A model generated the notes under the pieces. The model searched no databases. It was not told the DNA's origin and was given only the letters and a program-made list of their open reading frames with translations. From the NCBI GenBank assembly GCA_958510825.1, contig OY294046.1:50449794-50513793 (forward strand): 64,000 bases of DNA, read 5' to 3'. The stretch comes from Brachypterus glaber (lineage: Eukaryota > Arthropoda > Insecta > Coleoptera > Kateretidae). Positions 33,056 to 44,893 of the stretch are shown piece by piece; position 1 is the stretch's first letter, and each line of letters starts with the position of its first letter. The position numbers were made by a program, and so were the translations under genes.

Positions 33056-33199
33056 AAATAGTATATTATGCATCTAGTATGCGAACTAAGTCTCTAGTGT
33101 TCAAGACTGAAGTTTTTTTTTGAGACCGAGTCGAAGCAAAAAATCAGTCGAGAAGACTTAAGACAGTTCGCTTACGTGGTGCATATACTATTTTTTCTA
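33056..33199. mobile_element. 144-bp hairpin MITE
   Basis: AAATAGTATATTATGCATC and GCGAACTAAGTC on the left mirror GACAGTTCGC...GTGGTGCATATACTATTTTTT on the right. A solo relative of one arm lies at 9168-9240 (AAATAGTATATTACGCACC, ACGCGAACC). Confidence 0.75.
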
Positions 33200-35029
33200 C
33201 TACCCAAAGGTAGTAACTCCAAATATCAGTAAAAAATAAAGTTTAAAAATTATTTTGACATAGCTGTCAGTTTGACAAATAAGTTGAAAAAAGTTAGTAG
33301 TCTCAAAAATTTTTCATTATAGACCGTCGTCAATAAACAATGCTTAACAACGGTCAATAATAAATGAGTTCACTGATTTTATTGGTTGCCAAGGTAAACA
33401 AGCATTGACAACGGTAGATAATATGTAAGCTAGCACTTACTTAGGTAATAGAAAAATTATTTTTTTCTTGGGTAAAAGATTAACGAGATGCATGTTTGGC
33501 AAAAATTAAACCTCGTCTATCTCCTGTGAAACAGAATGCAGTAGAGGGTTAATTATTTCTGATTATCAGTAGTCGGCGTAAACTCAGATATGACTCATCA
33601 ACGTTGAAAATAAACAAAGAAACATAGGCTTACGGAATAATTTTGCCGAATTATGACAGAAATTTTTATAAAGGTCACTAAATCGAAACATTTGACGACT
33701 AATTTGTTACACACAACAATATTGACTACACATGTTAACTATACATATGTTTCTATATATCGGTGTTTTTCAAAGAAAAAACCGACATTCGATTTTTATA
33801 TTTTAATAATACGAAAGTTTTTAATTTTTATTTATCTATAACTTTTTTTCCACCTTACTCGTTTAAATGGAATCATTAAAAAAAATCAAAACAAACAGAA
33901 ATAAAAATGTAAATATTTAAAACCTCGCGTCAACGCTAGAGTCGACGCGGCGCCTATGCGAGTACTGAAAATTCGCCGAGTACTGCTGATTATATTGTCA
34001 AGAGTTGGCTAGGTAGCCATACAGGCTTTACCTAAATTTCATAAACCAATTTTATTATTTATAAATTAGTACCTTGTATTGCATACAGATGTTTTGCACA
34101 CCAAGCATTCTTGTGTTATTGAACTTAAATAAACTAGGTTTGTTTGTAAAACATTTTTGTATAAATACGGTACGTAGAATTAGAATTAATTTATTAGATT
34201 ATCAGATTGAATAGCGTAGAGTCGATAGTTGGGTAGTCCCCAAAGTGGGCAGTGCCCATTGGGCAAAGTAACTCTGACATCTCAGTAACCTAAAGTGGTA
34301 AGAACGTGTGTTATTAAAAAGTGTTTCAATTACCCCAACCCTTATCCAGCAAAATGGCAAGGAAGCACCATTATTCGTAACACGAAGACCACAGCATACG
34401 TGACAATATCTCCATGTTATTTTCTAAATAATTTGTATATTCTTTAACTAGATTCGGAGACTGTATAACAAAATTCTGCGGAATACCGCTCGATTTGTCT
34501 TAATATTGCCACATACTCTAAAGATACCTGCGTCTAAAAATGTTTATTTAAAATAAGTTAAATCAAGTAAAGTGGCAGCAAATTCGTTGGAGAGCGTCCA
34601 AACATCAGTCAGTCATGTCTAAGAAAAAAAATAAAAGATTTTTTTCGTACTAAAATACTCATAAATGCACCTTTATTCGAATTACACATTTTATTTATCA
34701 CCTTGTTTATTTTATTCATGTATCATTCTGCCAAAATAATTACAGGTCGTTTTATTTTTACTTAAAACGAATATTTTCGTAAATAGTAGAGCAAAAAACT
34801 AAAATTAAGCACCTAAAAAAATTTCGAACTGCGTTGTATGCAGACAAGGAAAGACCTCCAAAGCCGTTGCGGAATACTGTGATAAATGTGCCTAGCGCAT
34901 CTGAGATAAACTTGCACATGCGCACTACTATTGTTGTTTTTGACAAGTATTTTTAACCTTAGTTTTATGTGTCAAATAAAAATTGTAAAAAATTCAACAA
35001 AAAACAATAAATATCTACGAAGAAACGTC
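33200..35029. other. intergenic, no gene recognised
   Basis: Contains GC-rich GTCGACGCGGCGCC at 33940-33958 and a G-rich stretch near 34228-34262 ending in a donor-like GTGGTAAGAAC at 34297. This could be a 5' exon of the downstream micropeptide gene, but nothing proves it. Confidence 0.3.
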
Positions 35030-36137
35030 GAAATAGTTTTTTTTAATTATTTTATAAGAATTATTCGAGGTGTGTTTGAATTTCGGGATTTTGTACACCT
35101 ACTTTGAGTACACCAGGGATTGACCCTCTGCTCTTCATAAAGCAACAATACAGGTCATGTTTAAAGTTATAAACAAATTCAGCAAAAAAATAATTAAAAC
35201 ACAGTAGAAGTCGAAAAATGAACAGAAACAAACGACGATCTGACAGTACTGACAGTATAAACAAACTACTAATAACTCGTCACCCCAGTATTGGTTTGCC
35301 ATATCTCTATTTTCGGACATTTTAAGATTTTTACTGGGGGACTTTTGAAGATAAGGCAAATGAATATTGGGGTGACGAATTGTTTAACGACTGACAGCAT
35401 TTCACAGCTGATAGAGATGCGTACTGCGCAAGGTCAGATATATTGCGTTACGTCATTTCGCTGCCCCGTTCTGTCACAAAATAATCTTGCGCAGGCGGGA
35501 CTTTTAGTCCTCTTTTATTCTCTATGGTTGTATGGCATGTTTAGGGTCACTTTATATAAACTTACTTTGTTCTTTTGTTCAAACGAAATAGTTTTTTTTA
35601 AATTATTTTATAAGAATTATTCGAGGTGTGTTTGAATTTCGGGATTTTGTACACCTACTTTGAGTACACCAGGGATTGACCCTCTGCTCTTCATAAAGCA
35701 ACAATACAGGTCATGTTTAAAGTTATAAACAAATTCAGCAAAAAAATAATTAAAACACAGTAGAAGTCGAAAAATGAACAGAAACAAACGACGATCTGAC
35801 AGTAATGACAGTATAAACAAACTACTAATAACTCGTCACCCCAGTATTGGTTTGCCATATCTCTATTTTCGGACATTTTAAGATTTTTACTGGGGGACTT
35901 TTGAAGATAAGGCAAATGAATATTGGGGTGACGAATTGTTTAACGACTGACAGCATTTCACAGCTGATAGAGATGCGTACTGCGCAAGGTCAGATATATT
36001 GCGTTACGTCATTTCGCTGCCCCGTTCTGTCACAAAATAATCTTGCGCAGGCGGGACTTTTAGTCCTCTTTTATTCTCTATGGTTGTATGGCATGTTTAG
36101 GGTCACTTTATATAAACTTACTTTGTTCTTTTGTTCT
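35030..36137. repeat. recent ~555-bp tandem duplication
   Basis: Copy 1 (35030-35584) and copy 2 (35585-36137) are almost identical; I see a single substitution in the core (GACAGTACTGACAG versus GACAGTAATGACAG) and one A indel near the start. Both begin GAAATAGTTTTTTTTAA. Each contains a small dyad, CGTCACCCCAGTATTGGTTTGCC-type (35279 onward) mirrored by GGCAAATGAATATTGGGGTGACG, split here for length. Paired ORFs of 67-114 codons are duplicated shadows, not genes. Confidence 0.9.
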
Positions 36138-36179
36138 TGGTGGTTTGTTTTTGCTTTTTTTGACAAAAATTTCCAAACC

Positions 36180-36523
36180 AAAATCTTCTAAGGGACATGC
36201 CTAAGCTACACATAAAGCAAAATTTTGGTTTTTCGAAAAGAAAATTACAAATCTAAAAACCTATAGTGTAACGTTTAAGGCGGTGCCGTGAATAAGCTAC
36301 AATACAAAAAATACATGGAACAAAAAATGTTGTTAAAATTCGTTAAAAAAATTACAGTTCCAAATCGAGTTTAACGTCGCAAAATTGTTTCTTTTTATTT
36401 GTGGCCTTAAACCCTACCCAACCAAATATCAAAACTCCCTGAATTATTCCCAGGTAAAGACCATTTTATTGACCTGAAGTCTGGACTATAACTGGAAATA
36501 TGCCGGGTACTGGCCATAAGGTG
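36180..36523. repeat. partial copy of the 53.26-kb foldback family
   Basis: Shares AACGTCGCAAAATTGTTT, AAACTCCCTGAATTATT, CCAGGTAAAG and TGACCTGAAG.CTGGACT with 53.26-53.98 kb. Here only one arm plus part of the centre is kept. It ends about 25 bp before the acceptor-like T-run in front of the micropeptide ORF. Confidence 0.65.
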
Positions 36524-36558
36524 TAATTAATAATTGTTTTTTTTTAAGTTACTCCAAA

Positions 36559-36657
36559 ATGCCACACGCAAATGAAGGAACCAGTCTACTGACCACCTAT
36601 ATGATCCTGATAGCCCTTTTAATAGCCCTGTGGGTTTTATATTCCGGACTTTTATAG
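36559..36657 (+). CDS. scl: sarcolamban-like SERCA-regulating micropeptide, 32 aa
   Basis: A 33-codon ORF (ATG at 36559, TAG at 36655) far below usual size cut-offs. Sarcolambans are single-pass sarcoplasmic-reticulum micropeptides of about 28-30 residues that bind and dampen the Ca2+ pump SERCA in insect muscle, the counterpart of sarcolipin/phospholamban. Seen here: a polar N-terminus with NEG, then LLTTYMILIALLIALW and a near-terminal Tyr. This matches the family pattern E-x3-L-F/L-T-T-F/Y-x-I-L, a helix of L/I/A, an aromatic, then Y near the end. Start context CCAAAATG is an excellent insect Kozak. TTTTTTTTTTAAG ends at 36548 like a splice acceptor, and AAAT|GTAAGTAT at 36673/36674 reads as a donor in the 3' UTR, so the ORF probably lies in one internal exon. 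Codon use is less AT-biased than the surroundings. Confidence 0.8.
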   Translation: MPHANEGTSLLTTYMILIALLIALWVLYSGLL

Positions 36658-37172
36658 ATTTAGGTACTAAATGTAAGTATACATATAGTTATGTTTTATA
36701 AAATAAACTACGCATTATATTCGCACATCCAATATTCGAATCTGTTTTAAAAATATTCACTGTGCGATTTTTAATTTACTATCTTGCTTGAAAAAACAGA
36801 CCATAGCACAGGCATAAGCTTATTAAATAAATTTTGACTTAACCAATGATAAATAAAGATCTATACATAATTTTTGCAATTTTTGAACTCCCCACGCAAA
36901 CACAAAACATGAACTAAAAAAACTTATGTAGGCCAACATAATATGATGTTTTCTATATTTAAATCATAATCAATATTTTATTTTATTTTTTATTCTATAT
37001 TTAACTAGTAATAATAGTATATTTCTAAGTAAACATGTGCGTTATCTAAAAACCAAAAAGCATTTACATATAAATAGTAAATCATGGTATTTTAAGAAAG
37101 CACACAAAATTAAAGAAGTACAGCAAAACAAGTTCGCAGATCAAAAAATACGTTTTTCGTTTTTTTTTTATA
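36658..37172. other. putative intron after micropeptide exon
   Basis: Starts with the donor-like GTAAGTATAC at 36674. AT-rich, no other ORF of note. Confidence 0.35.
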
Positions 37173-37889
37173 CAGAGCGGTCCAAAAGTCACCTCCCCCC
37201 CTCTTAACTTTTGAACGAGTTTAGATATCGACTTCAAATTTAGAACTCTTAAATAAGACAACTTAAACTATCTTTAAGCATATATTTGATACTTTTAGCT
37301 CTTAAAATGTGGGCAGGGGGGCATGGGGCGACATTTTTTTAAATGGAAAGGTGGGTCGTGTGATACATCATTTTAAAGCTTATAAAATTCTCCATTTAAC
37401 TGTTTATTTTTATTTTTTTAAAACATTTTTTTTTAAATACGGTTGAAAATGGGTATTTTTGTCAAAATTTCTCTAAAAAATCCAAACAATTTTTTAAAAA
37501 TGCGTAATTTCATAATGAAAAAAAGTAAATTATACTTTTAAACTAATTTTAGTTGACATAAATAAAAATTAACAAAAAAAAACTTAAAAATTTATTTTTT
37601 TAGCACAAAAAACTGAAAAATCAAAACCCTTAAAAACATGTTTAAAAATTTTAAAAATGTATGGTTATATAGAGAATTTTAAAGGCTTTGAAATGATGTA
37701 TCACACCACCCCCCTTTCTATTTAAAAAAAAATCCCCCCATGCCCCCTGCTTACATTTTAAGAGATAAAAGTATCAAATATATGCTTAAAGATAGTTTAA
37801 GTTGTCTTATTTAAGAGTTCGAAATTTGAAATCGATATCTCAACTCGTTCAAAAGTTAAGAGGGGGGGGGTGACTTTTGGACCGCACTG
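37173..37889. mobile_element. 717-bp full-length hairpin, TA flanks, mariner-like ends
   Basis: CAGAGCGGTCCAAAAGTCACC at the left mirrors GGTGACTTTTGGACCGCACTG at the right, with TA on both sides. The whole element folds back, with interior TTAAATAAGACAACTTAAAC and GATACATCATTTTAAAGC in both arms. The core, but not the outer 65-70 bp, is shared with 50331-51054. TA duplication and CAG...CTG ends suggest a Tc1/mariner-mobilised MITE. Confidence 0.85.
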
Positions 37890-37906
37890 TATAGTTTTTC
37901 GTATTA

Positions 37907-38160
37907 GTCTGGACCAACGAACTAATAACTCTTCTTCTAGAATACGCATACCGTTAAAATAAAGTATCTCCAACATCTCGGTTTGTTTGTAAACAAATAG
38001 TAGGTATATTCAGGCCTGAACAATAACAATTACCAGTAACTGGCATTGTTGTCTCTGTTAAAACAAAGATGTGCGAGTAAAACAGACGAATGTTTATGTT
38101 TTAACGAATGAAATGCCTATTCTATATAGAGAGAAGAGTTATTAGTTCGTTGGTCTGGAC
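37907..38160. mobile_element. 254-bp hairpin MITE
   Basis: GTCTGGACCAACGAACTAAT and AACTCTTC at the left mirror the right end GAAGAGTTATTAGTTCGTTG, GTCTGGAC. Very well-conserved arms, so probably young. It lies 17 bp from the preceding element. Confidence 0.9.
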
Positions 38161-38432
38161 ACCAAATAAATTGTCTAGTTTCGTCTATAAGGCTTTATTC
38201 CAAATTAAACTTGAACTCGAGATAATAATGGCCTGTTTTTATTATAATAATAAATGATCGAGGAGGGAGTCGAACTCATGTTCCCACGGGGTTCGACGTA
38301 AGAATTGGCAATATAGCTTTTATTACTCGAATTCATGATCTTTTGGAGAGGGGCAAACTTGCAGCTAATTTTAAAAACTGCTGCCAACAAAATTTTTCAA
38401 ATTTTTTTTTTTAAGTTTCTTTTTCCGTAAAA

Positions 38433-38830
38433 CAAAAAATAAATTGGAAAAAATATGTTTTTAAAAAAAATTGTTTTTACCACATTTTACACCCTTACCC
38501 CAACCCGATTTTTACGAAAAACAATCCTAGCCTAGAACTTTAGATAATCTACCCGTGGTCCAAATTTGAAGTCTTTAGCCCGAAGCGTTCTTGAGTTATC
38601 GTGGTCACAAAACAAAACAAAACGAAAAATAAATTGGAAAAAATGTGTTTTTGAAAAAAAATTGTTTTTACCACATTTTACACCCTTACCCCAACCCGAT
38701 TTTTACGAAAAACAATCCTAGCCTAGAACTTTAGATAATCTACCCGTGGTCCAAATTTGAAGTCTTTAGCCCGAAGCGTTCTTGAGTTATCGTGGTCACA
38801 AATTTCCCGGACATACAGACCGACCGACAG
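38433..38830. repeat. 190-bp tandem duplication with GACAGAC tail
   Basis: AAATTGGAAAAAATATGTTT... recurs 190 bp later, the two copies almost identical through TTGAGTTATCGTGGTCACAA. The second is followed by TTTCCCGGACATACAGACCG ACCGACAGACAG. A single relative lies at 44235-44430. Copies of this 'CAGACAGAC ... AAAGTAA' repeat are common in arthropod genomes. Confidence 0.8.
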
Positions 38831-39548
38831 ACAGATTTTTTTTTACGGAAATTATATTTTTTGGATATAAAACGTCCAGAAACGGAAAAAAACAATAATT
38901 TTTTTTCGAAATTTTTTTACTAACGCAAGACTTTCCCTTGGCGAAAGTAAAATAAATATAATTTTCTCAAAAATTTAAAATTATTTTATTGTGATTATTC
39001 TTTTAAGAATTATTACTAAATAAATATTTTCATTTGGTCGCATAAATTTTCCTTCTTAAACATAATTTACCAATTTTATTATGCAATAAAACAAATTTAA
39101 ATATGTCATTCAACGAGAAACAATTTATTGTATTTAAAGAGACTGGAATGGTTGCCAAAACATTTTAATCATCCGTAAGCCTAAAATTGAAATACCATAA
39201 AAAATCGATAAATTTATTTCTACTAAAAACTGTTCTGAAAAAATCACGTACCTACTTTTTATCAAATTCAAAACAAATTTTAAAATTTTTCGATAAATAT
39301 TAAATTTTTACATACATGCATACGGACAGACGAAGTTTTTTTTCATATTTTAACTCAAAACGGTCCGAAATGCCAAAAAAAGTAAAAAAAAAACATTATA
39401 AAACATTTTTAGCCGTCATGCAAGAATTTTATACTTTACACCATTTTGTGTATGCCCAAGTAATAGACATACTGTATAAACAATTATGACACCCGAGGAA
39501 TTCACACCTTTATAAAGCATAACTTTCAGTAAAAATTGATGCTCTATA
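38831..39548. other. AT-rich intergenic DNA
   Basis: Only low-complexity A/T sequence and another ACATACGGACAGACGAAG fragment near 39313. No gene seen. Confidence 0.4.
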
Positions 39549-40642
39549 GAGCAAGATTATAATTAGACATAGGATTTTAGCGAGTCGTGACGTCAAAATG
39601 CATAACCGGGTACAAATTCATATTAATTTTATAAAAATGTTTAATATGTTGCCAAACTACTACATTACCAAAGAAAATTATATAAATATTATGAAAATCC
39701 CGTAATGTTTTATTTAAGTAAAAGAAAATTGAAAAAAATAACAATTTTGAAAATTACGATTTAGTTGGGCTCTTTAATAATACAAATTTTATTTTATAGT
39801 ATTGTGGCATGGTGGCTGGGTATTACTTTTACCAAGTTAAAAAAAGATCTGCCTGGCCAATCGTTTTTTATTCGCAATAAAAGGTCACGTGACGTTTATA
39901 ACTTGTGATTAAAATTAATTTTGTATCTTTTTACTTACTTTAAATATTAAATTGTCCTTGCCCCTCATCTCCTTTATGGGTTTTTGTATTCACATGTCTT
40001 AAAATATTAGTTTTTCTTTCCCAAGTTAAGTCTTTTTTACAAAATATGCAGTGTAAATATTGCCGTCAAACTCTAGTTCTGAATAATTTTCAATCCACGA
40101 TTTAAACGTAGTAAGTAATGGTTTTACGAACTAAGGAAATGAACGGTAACAGATAAATATTAGATTAGGCCCAATAGGTATATTAAAAACAAAAAGTTAG
40201 AGCAAAAAAGAAATTAATTCGCACTGCTAAGTTACAACATAAAAAGATTTAAGTAAAAATAATAATTTCGAAGAAATTTTAAAAAAAGTTATAAACGTCA
40301 CGTGAGCTGTTATTGCGAATAGAAAAAGATTGACCAGTCAGATTTTTTTTAACTTGATAAAATTAATACCCAGCCACCATGTTACGATATTATTAAATAA
40401 AATTTGGATTATTTAAAAATCCTACTAAATCATAATTTTCGGATCTGTTATTTTTTTTTAATTTTCTTTTACTTAAATAAAAACTTTAGGGGATTTTCAT
40501 ATTTATATACTTTTCCTTGTAAATGTAGTAGTTTGATAGCTTATAAAACATTTTTATAAAATTATTATTAATTTGTTGTACCCGGCTATGGACTTTGACG
40601 TCACGACTCGGTAAAATCCGATCTCTAATTATAATCTTAGCT
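39549..40642. mobile_element. 1.1-kb full-length hairpin
   Basis: AAGATTATAATTAGACAT.. and GAGTCGTGACGTCAAA at the left mirror TTTGACGTCACGACTCGG and CTAATTATAATCTT at the right. Inner matches AACGTCAC / GTCACGTGACGTTTATAA and CCCAGCCACCATG / CATGGTGGCTGGG carry the arms to within about 170 bp of the centre. No ORF. Confidence 0.85.
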
Positions 40643-40724
40643 ATTTTCAAGATACAGACTATTAATTTATGAAATGCAAGGAAAACAGGCCTGTTTTTAA
40701 ACGGTTATTGCACCAAAACGGTTG

Positions 40725-41151
40725 CACGGCGGGCTTGGATCAACTTTAAAACACAAGTCCTTGCACCGATGGGATTTTTTCATAAATATCTTCTGCGATG
40801 TCTCACGAGTATTTATTGTCAATGCGATTAACCGAATTTCATTTGTTTTTATATTTTTTTCAGTGTATGTTAAATGTTTATTACGGATATCGAAAGAGTT
40901 TTTTAAGCAATTTTGCAGAATTGAAAATAAAAACAAAGATATTCTACAAAATTTCTTAAATAAATAAACTCTTTCGATATCCGTAATAAAAATTATACAC
41001 ACACTGAAAAAATATTTAAAAAAATGAAATTCGATTTATCTCACGAATCCCTCTACCCAAAGAATACTCGTGAGACATCGTAGAAGAGATTTATGAAAAA
41101 ATCCCATCAGTGCAAGGACTTTTGTTTTAAAGTTGATCCAAGCGCGCCGTG
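40725..41151. mobile_element. 427-bp hairpin with nested palindrome
   Basis: TTGGATCAACTTTAAAACA, AGTCCTTGCACCGATGGGAT and CTCACGAGTAT are mirrored on the right (ATACTCGTGAG, ATCCCATCAGTGCAAGGACT, TGTTTTAAAGTTGATCCAA, last one by one base). The centre holds a second palindrome (TTACGGATATCGAAAGAGTT / AACTCTTTCGATATCCGTAA) whose ends carry CAGTGT / ACACTG, suggesting one MITE inside another. Confidence 0.85.
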
Positions 41152-42303
41152 GTTGATCAGCCTAGACGGATTTGTTTAGAGTACTACGGACTACAACATA
41201 TCAAAATTTCAGCCAAATTCGCGGTAAGACGTTTTCCTCAGTAAAAGTGGCCAAACTTTTCCATCTGACCAAACATGTTACAAACTATTTTTTCCTAAAA
41301 TGCATTGTTTTCGAGATATTGGCGTTTAAAGCAGTAAAACGTTTTTTAGCAAATCTCACTTATTTATAACCCGATTTTAAAATATATTTTAAATGAAAGC
41401 TGTTTTTAAGCCCTATAAAAAATGCTATATACAGTTTTTTGCTAGAATATAACGTTTTGGAGATTGATAAAACTTTGAAACATGGGGGTCATGCCTCCCC
41501 CCCCAGCGAGATATATTAGCATAGAAATACCTTCAAAATTATATTTTTGGTGAAAGCGCAATATTTTTTCCTTATGAATGCCCCCCCCCCCTTAAAATTA
41601 AATAAATCCGCCCCTGATCTAAATACATACAATATTATTTAATTAAACATTTTAATTTATCGAATTTTTCTAGCACATAGAGCTAAACTTAACTCGGTAT
41701 CTCAATTGTGGGGAATAACGTTTACCGCTAAATTTAACTTCTGGACGTAAATTAGTTTTTCAAGTAACATAAATATTGACTTGCGAGAAATAACATTTGT
41801 TGAAATTCCACTAATGTTTTTCAAAACTAGTAGAACCAACTATTTTTGTACGATTGCAAAACCATACGTTACACTACATAGTTTTACATTGGCACCACAG
41901 GTAAAAAAGTATTGCACTCAAGGCAGATAAAATATTAAAAAATTAAAAATGATAATACTATTTGTATCGAAGTTTTAAAAATTTGCAAAAATAACAGCCA
42001 CACAAAAAAAGGTCAGCAATTTTTTCGGAGACCATTGTATTCAAATGTATTTTGAGGCGCTGAATCCGAATTTGAGATTAAAATAGCACCTCGTCCGATT
42101 AGTTCTGGAGATATCCTCAAAAAACTTTATTTTCAAGTATATGAAAGCAAGATGTCGCCCTGTAAATTTCAAAACATAAAATCTGAAAAAAAAAATATTT
42201 TCGGTTTCTTGTACTAATCAGGGCGATGTGCAAGTTTGATTATCTGCGAAATTAACCAATCAAATACTGAAAATAATATTCATAGATTTGATAGGTTTCT
42301 AAA
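41152..42303. other. intergenic, no gene recognised
   Basis: Contains C-homopolymer runs (about 41502 and 41580) and an AAAACGTTTT.. motif resembling 8.82-8.88 kb. 42010-42230 shares GAGATATCCTCAAAAAAC with 43665-43690, another dispersed repeat. Confidence 0.4.
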
Positions 42304-43364
42304 CTAATCAAATTTTGAAGTGGAACACCTAAAATTTTTCATTAAATTCAAAGTCAAATATCTCCAAATTTAATAAACGGATTTATATAATTATTTTTTT
42401 ACAAGAAAGGAACATTTTTTGACTATAATTCTGTCTACTTAGAGATACCAAAAACTTAACAGTCTACAGGGTATTACAGAATAAATGTGACTATGTTTTT
42501 TTGCTTAAACTTTAAATGTGCACCCAACATGTTTTAGAGAATTATTAAAAGTTTTTCTTCTTTAGTGTGATTAACACGTTCAGTTTAAACAATTTATTTT
42601 TTGAATTTTATTTCTATCTCGTTTTAAATAGGGAGCCTGGGAAAAAAGTTTCCCCATGGCTTTGACTGGCTCGGTCTGGCCCTGGCTATAGATAAGTGCG
42701 ATAGAATAAGGATTTAAAATGAAAGATTTGCGCTTTTTTGTCCAAATATTTTGTCATAAAATTGGTCATAAAATGCCTAAAATTGTCATAAAATCATAAA
42801 AAAAATTGAACATTTTCGGTGGGAGCCCTGGGATTAGCAAAATTACAAAAAACACTCTGTAGATGGGGTTATTGGGACCAATGCAAGTTTATCGTTTTGT
42901 ATGTTAGTACCTACCTAGGGTTTTGTCTTACTATTGCGGTAGAAAAAGAACTAAATTATCTCTATCGTAGTATTTTGACGCAAAAATGAGAAATAAATCA
43001 CCATTTCAACAAAATCCTTAACATCTTTACAACGAAACGAGATAAAAACAAAATTAAAAAAAAAGTTAAAAAAAAAAAGTTTAAAATAAACGTGGAAATT
43101 GCATTAAAGCAGTAAAACTTTTAAAAATTCTCTAAAACGTGTTTGGTGCACATTAAAAGTTTCACCAAAAAAACATATCAAATTTATTCTGTAACACCCT
43201 GTAGACTATTAAGTTTTTGGCAACTCTAATCAGAAATAATTATAGTTAAAAGATGTACATTTTTTGTAAAAAAATAATTGTTTAAATCCGTTTATTAAAT
43301 TCGGAGATAATTGACTTTAAATTTGTTGAAAATTTTTGGGTGTTCCACTTCAAATTTTGATTAG
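42304..43364. mobile_element. 1.06-kb full-length hairpin
   Basis: TAATCAAAATTTGAAGTGGAACACC-type left end (with one gap) mirrors GTGTTCCACTTCAAATTTTG ATTA at the right. TACAGGGT.TTACAGAATAAA and ACTTAACAGTCTACAGGG match inwards. A second repeat pair, GGGAGCCTGGG (42631) and GGGAGCCCTGGG (42822), marks another insertion near the centre. Confidence 0.8.
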
Positions 43365-43710
43365 TAGCAACTTGCAATAAACTGTTATATCACCAAAACT
43401 CGCCAAAACCTCGAAAATACGACTAGATTTAACTTTTGGGCGCTTTGACCTAAATGCTTTAAAAGCATGGAAATTTATAATTTTCCAGATTTCCGTCAAA
43501 TTTAAAGTCTTTAGGCCAAGCGTTTCAATGTTACGTAAAAATTTAAAATTATTATGTCAAAAAGCTTTTAGAAAATATTTAAGAAAAAAAATTAAAAAAT
43601 AATAACATAGCCACACAAAAAAGGCGAAATACCCTTTACGAAATAGCACTTCATACGATTAGTTTTCGAGATATCCTCAAAAAACGTAGTTTTTGAGTAT
43701 AAAAATAATT

Positions 43711-44220
43711 TTTTTTGAGGTTATCTGGTATCCATATTACAATCAGCATATAGATAGTATTGAATCTGTTCAGCGTAGATTTTTAAAATATTTTTCGCTT
43801 AAGACAAATGTAGTTTATCCTCCCAGAGGAGCTGATTTAACGGGCTTAATGGCACAATTTGAATTTCAATCACTAAACACGCGTAGAGTTAAAATATTAG
43901 TTTCTTTTTTATACAACATTTTGCATAATAATATTGACTGCAATACGCTTTTGTCTCAAATTAACTTTTTAGTGCCGAATGCCACACGACACTCTACTAC
44001 ATTTTTTCTTTCCAGACCAAATACTAATCTAATGCTTAAGTCTCTTATATATGTGATGTGCAAGAATTTTAATAATATTTCAGGTCTTTGTGATATAAAT
44101 TTTTCTAATTTAAAATGTATTATTAGTTTTATAAGTTAACTTTTTTGTATTATATGAATGTCCTGTTTGTATTTACTGTTGGGCAACAAAAAAATATATT
44201 ATTATATTAAAAAAAAAACC
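43711..44220 (+). mobile_element. 5'-truncated non-LTR retrotransposon (LINE) 3' end
   Basis: The frame from about 43718 reads WYPYYNQHIDSIESVQRRFL, then LNTRRVKILVSFLYNILHN and further, ending about 44139. This is the post-reverse-transcriptase C-terminal region of jockey/CR1-like LINEs. It is followed by a short 3' tail ending in an A-run (44208-44218). All of the RT catalytic region is missing, so this is a dead 5'-truncated insertion; the remaining frame is intact, so it is fairly young. Clade is uncertain. Confidence 0.8.
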
Positions 44221-44224
44221 TAAA

Positions 44225-44430
44225 AATGTTTTGTTTGAAAAAAATAGTTTTTAGCCCATTTTACCCCCTTCCCCATCCCGATTTTTAAGCATTAGTGTTC
44301 AAATTTGAAGACTTTAGCTCAAAGCGTTCGCGAGTTATCGCTGTCACAAATTTCCCGGACACACATCCCGAACTATATTTTTTTTAAATTTTTTTACTGA
44401 CGTAAGACTTTTCTCGGAGAAAGTAATAAA
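44225..44430. repeat. dispersed repeat related to 38.4-38.8 kb
   Basis: Shares TTTTTAGCCCATTTTACCCC-type, TTCAAATTTGAAGACTTTAG, GCGTTCGCGAGTTATCG and TTTCCCGGACA with the 190-bp duplicated unit, in the same order. Confidence 0.65.
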
Positions 44431-44893
44431 CAAATAAGGGGAACGCTTGTAAATGTTTATCTTCTTTTAAACAACCACGCTGATTTGCATTCTGTCTTGG
44501 CCAAAATAATACAATAATTAATCATCAATGTAAATAATGTGACAAGTAATAACATAAACATTCTTTTCTTTGAGAAAGAGTTTTCTTAAAACCGCATTGC
44601 TTTAAATAAATTCTCAGTAAAATTTTATTTAACAAAATTTTAATAATATTGTATTGAATCAAAGAAAATGCTTATAAAAGAAAAACTTATCAATAAAATT
44701 GTTTACACAATTTAATTTAATTTTAATTATGTTTGTATTAAAGTAATGCACAGTAGCTTTCTTGTCTATCTAACACATTATTATTATTAATACTTGTTTT
44801 GCACACATTTTCTCTTTAAAAAGTTCCCGAGTTATCGAATATATTTTAATGTGCTCTTTTACCTTTCATTGACCAATTTATTTTCTTTTTCAG

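Noticed and set aside
35061..36191. Paired identical ORFs (67, 74 and 114 codons) on both strands
   Set aside because: They are identical because of the 555-bp duplication, lack recognisable similarity and overlap a small dyad.
38266..38280. GTTCGACTCC (minus strand) resembling a tRNA B box
   Set aside because: No matching A box, acceptor stem or anticodon arm could be folded around it.
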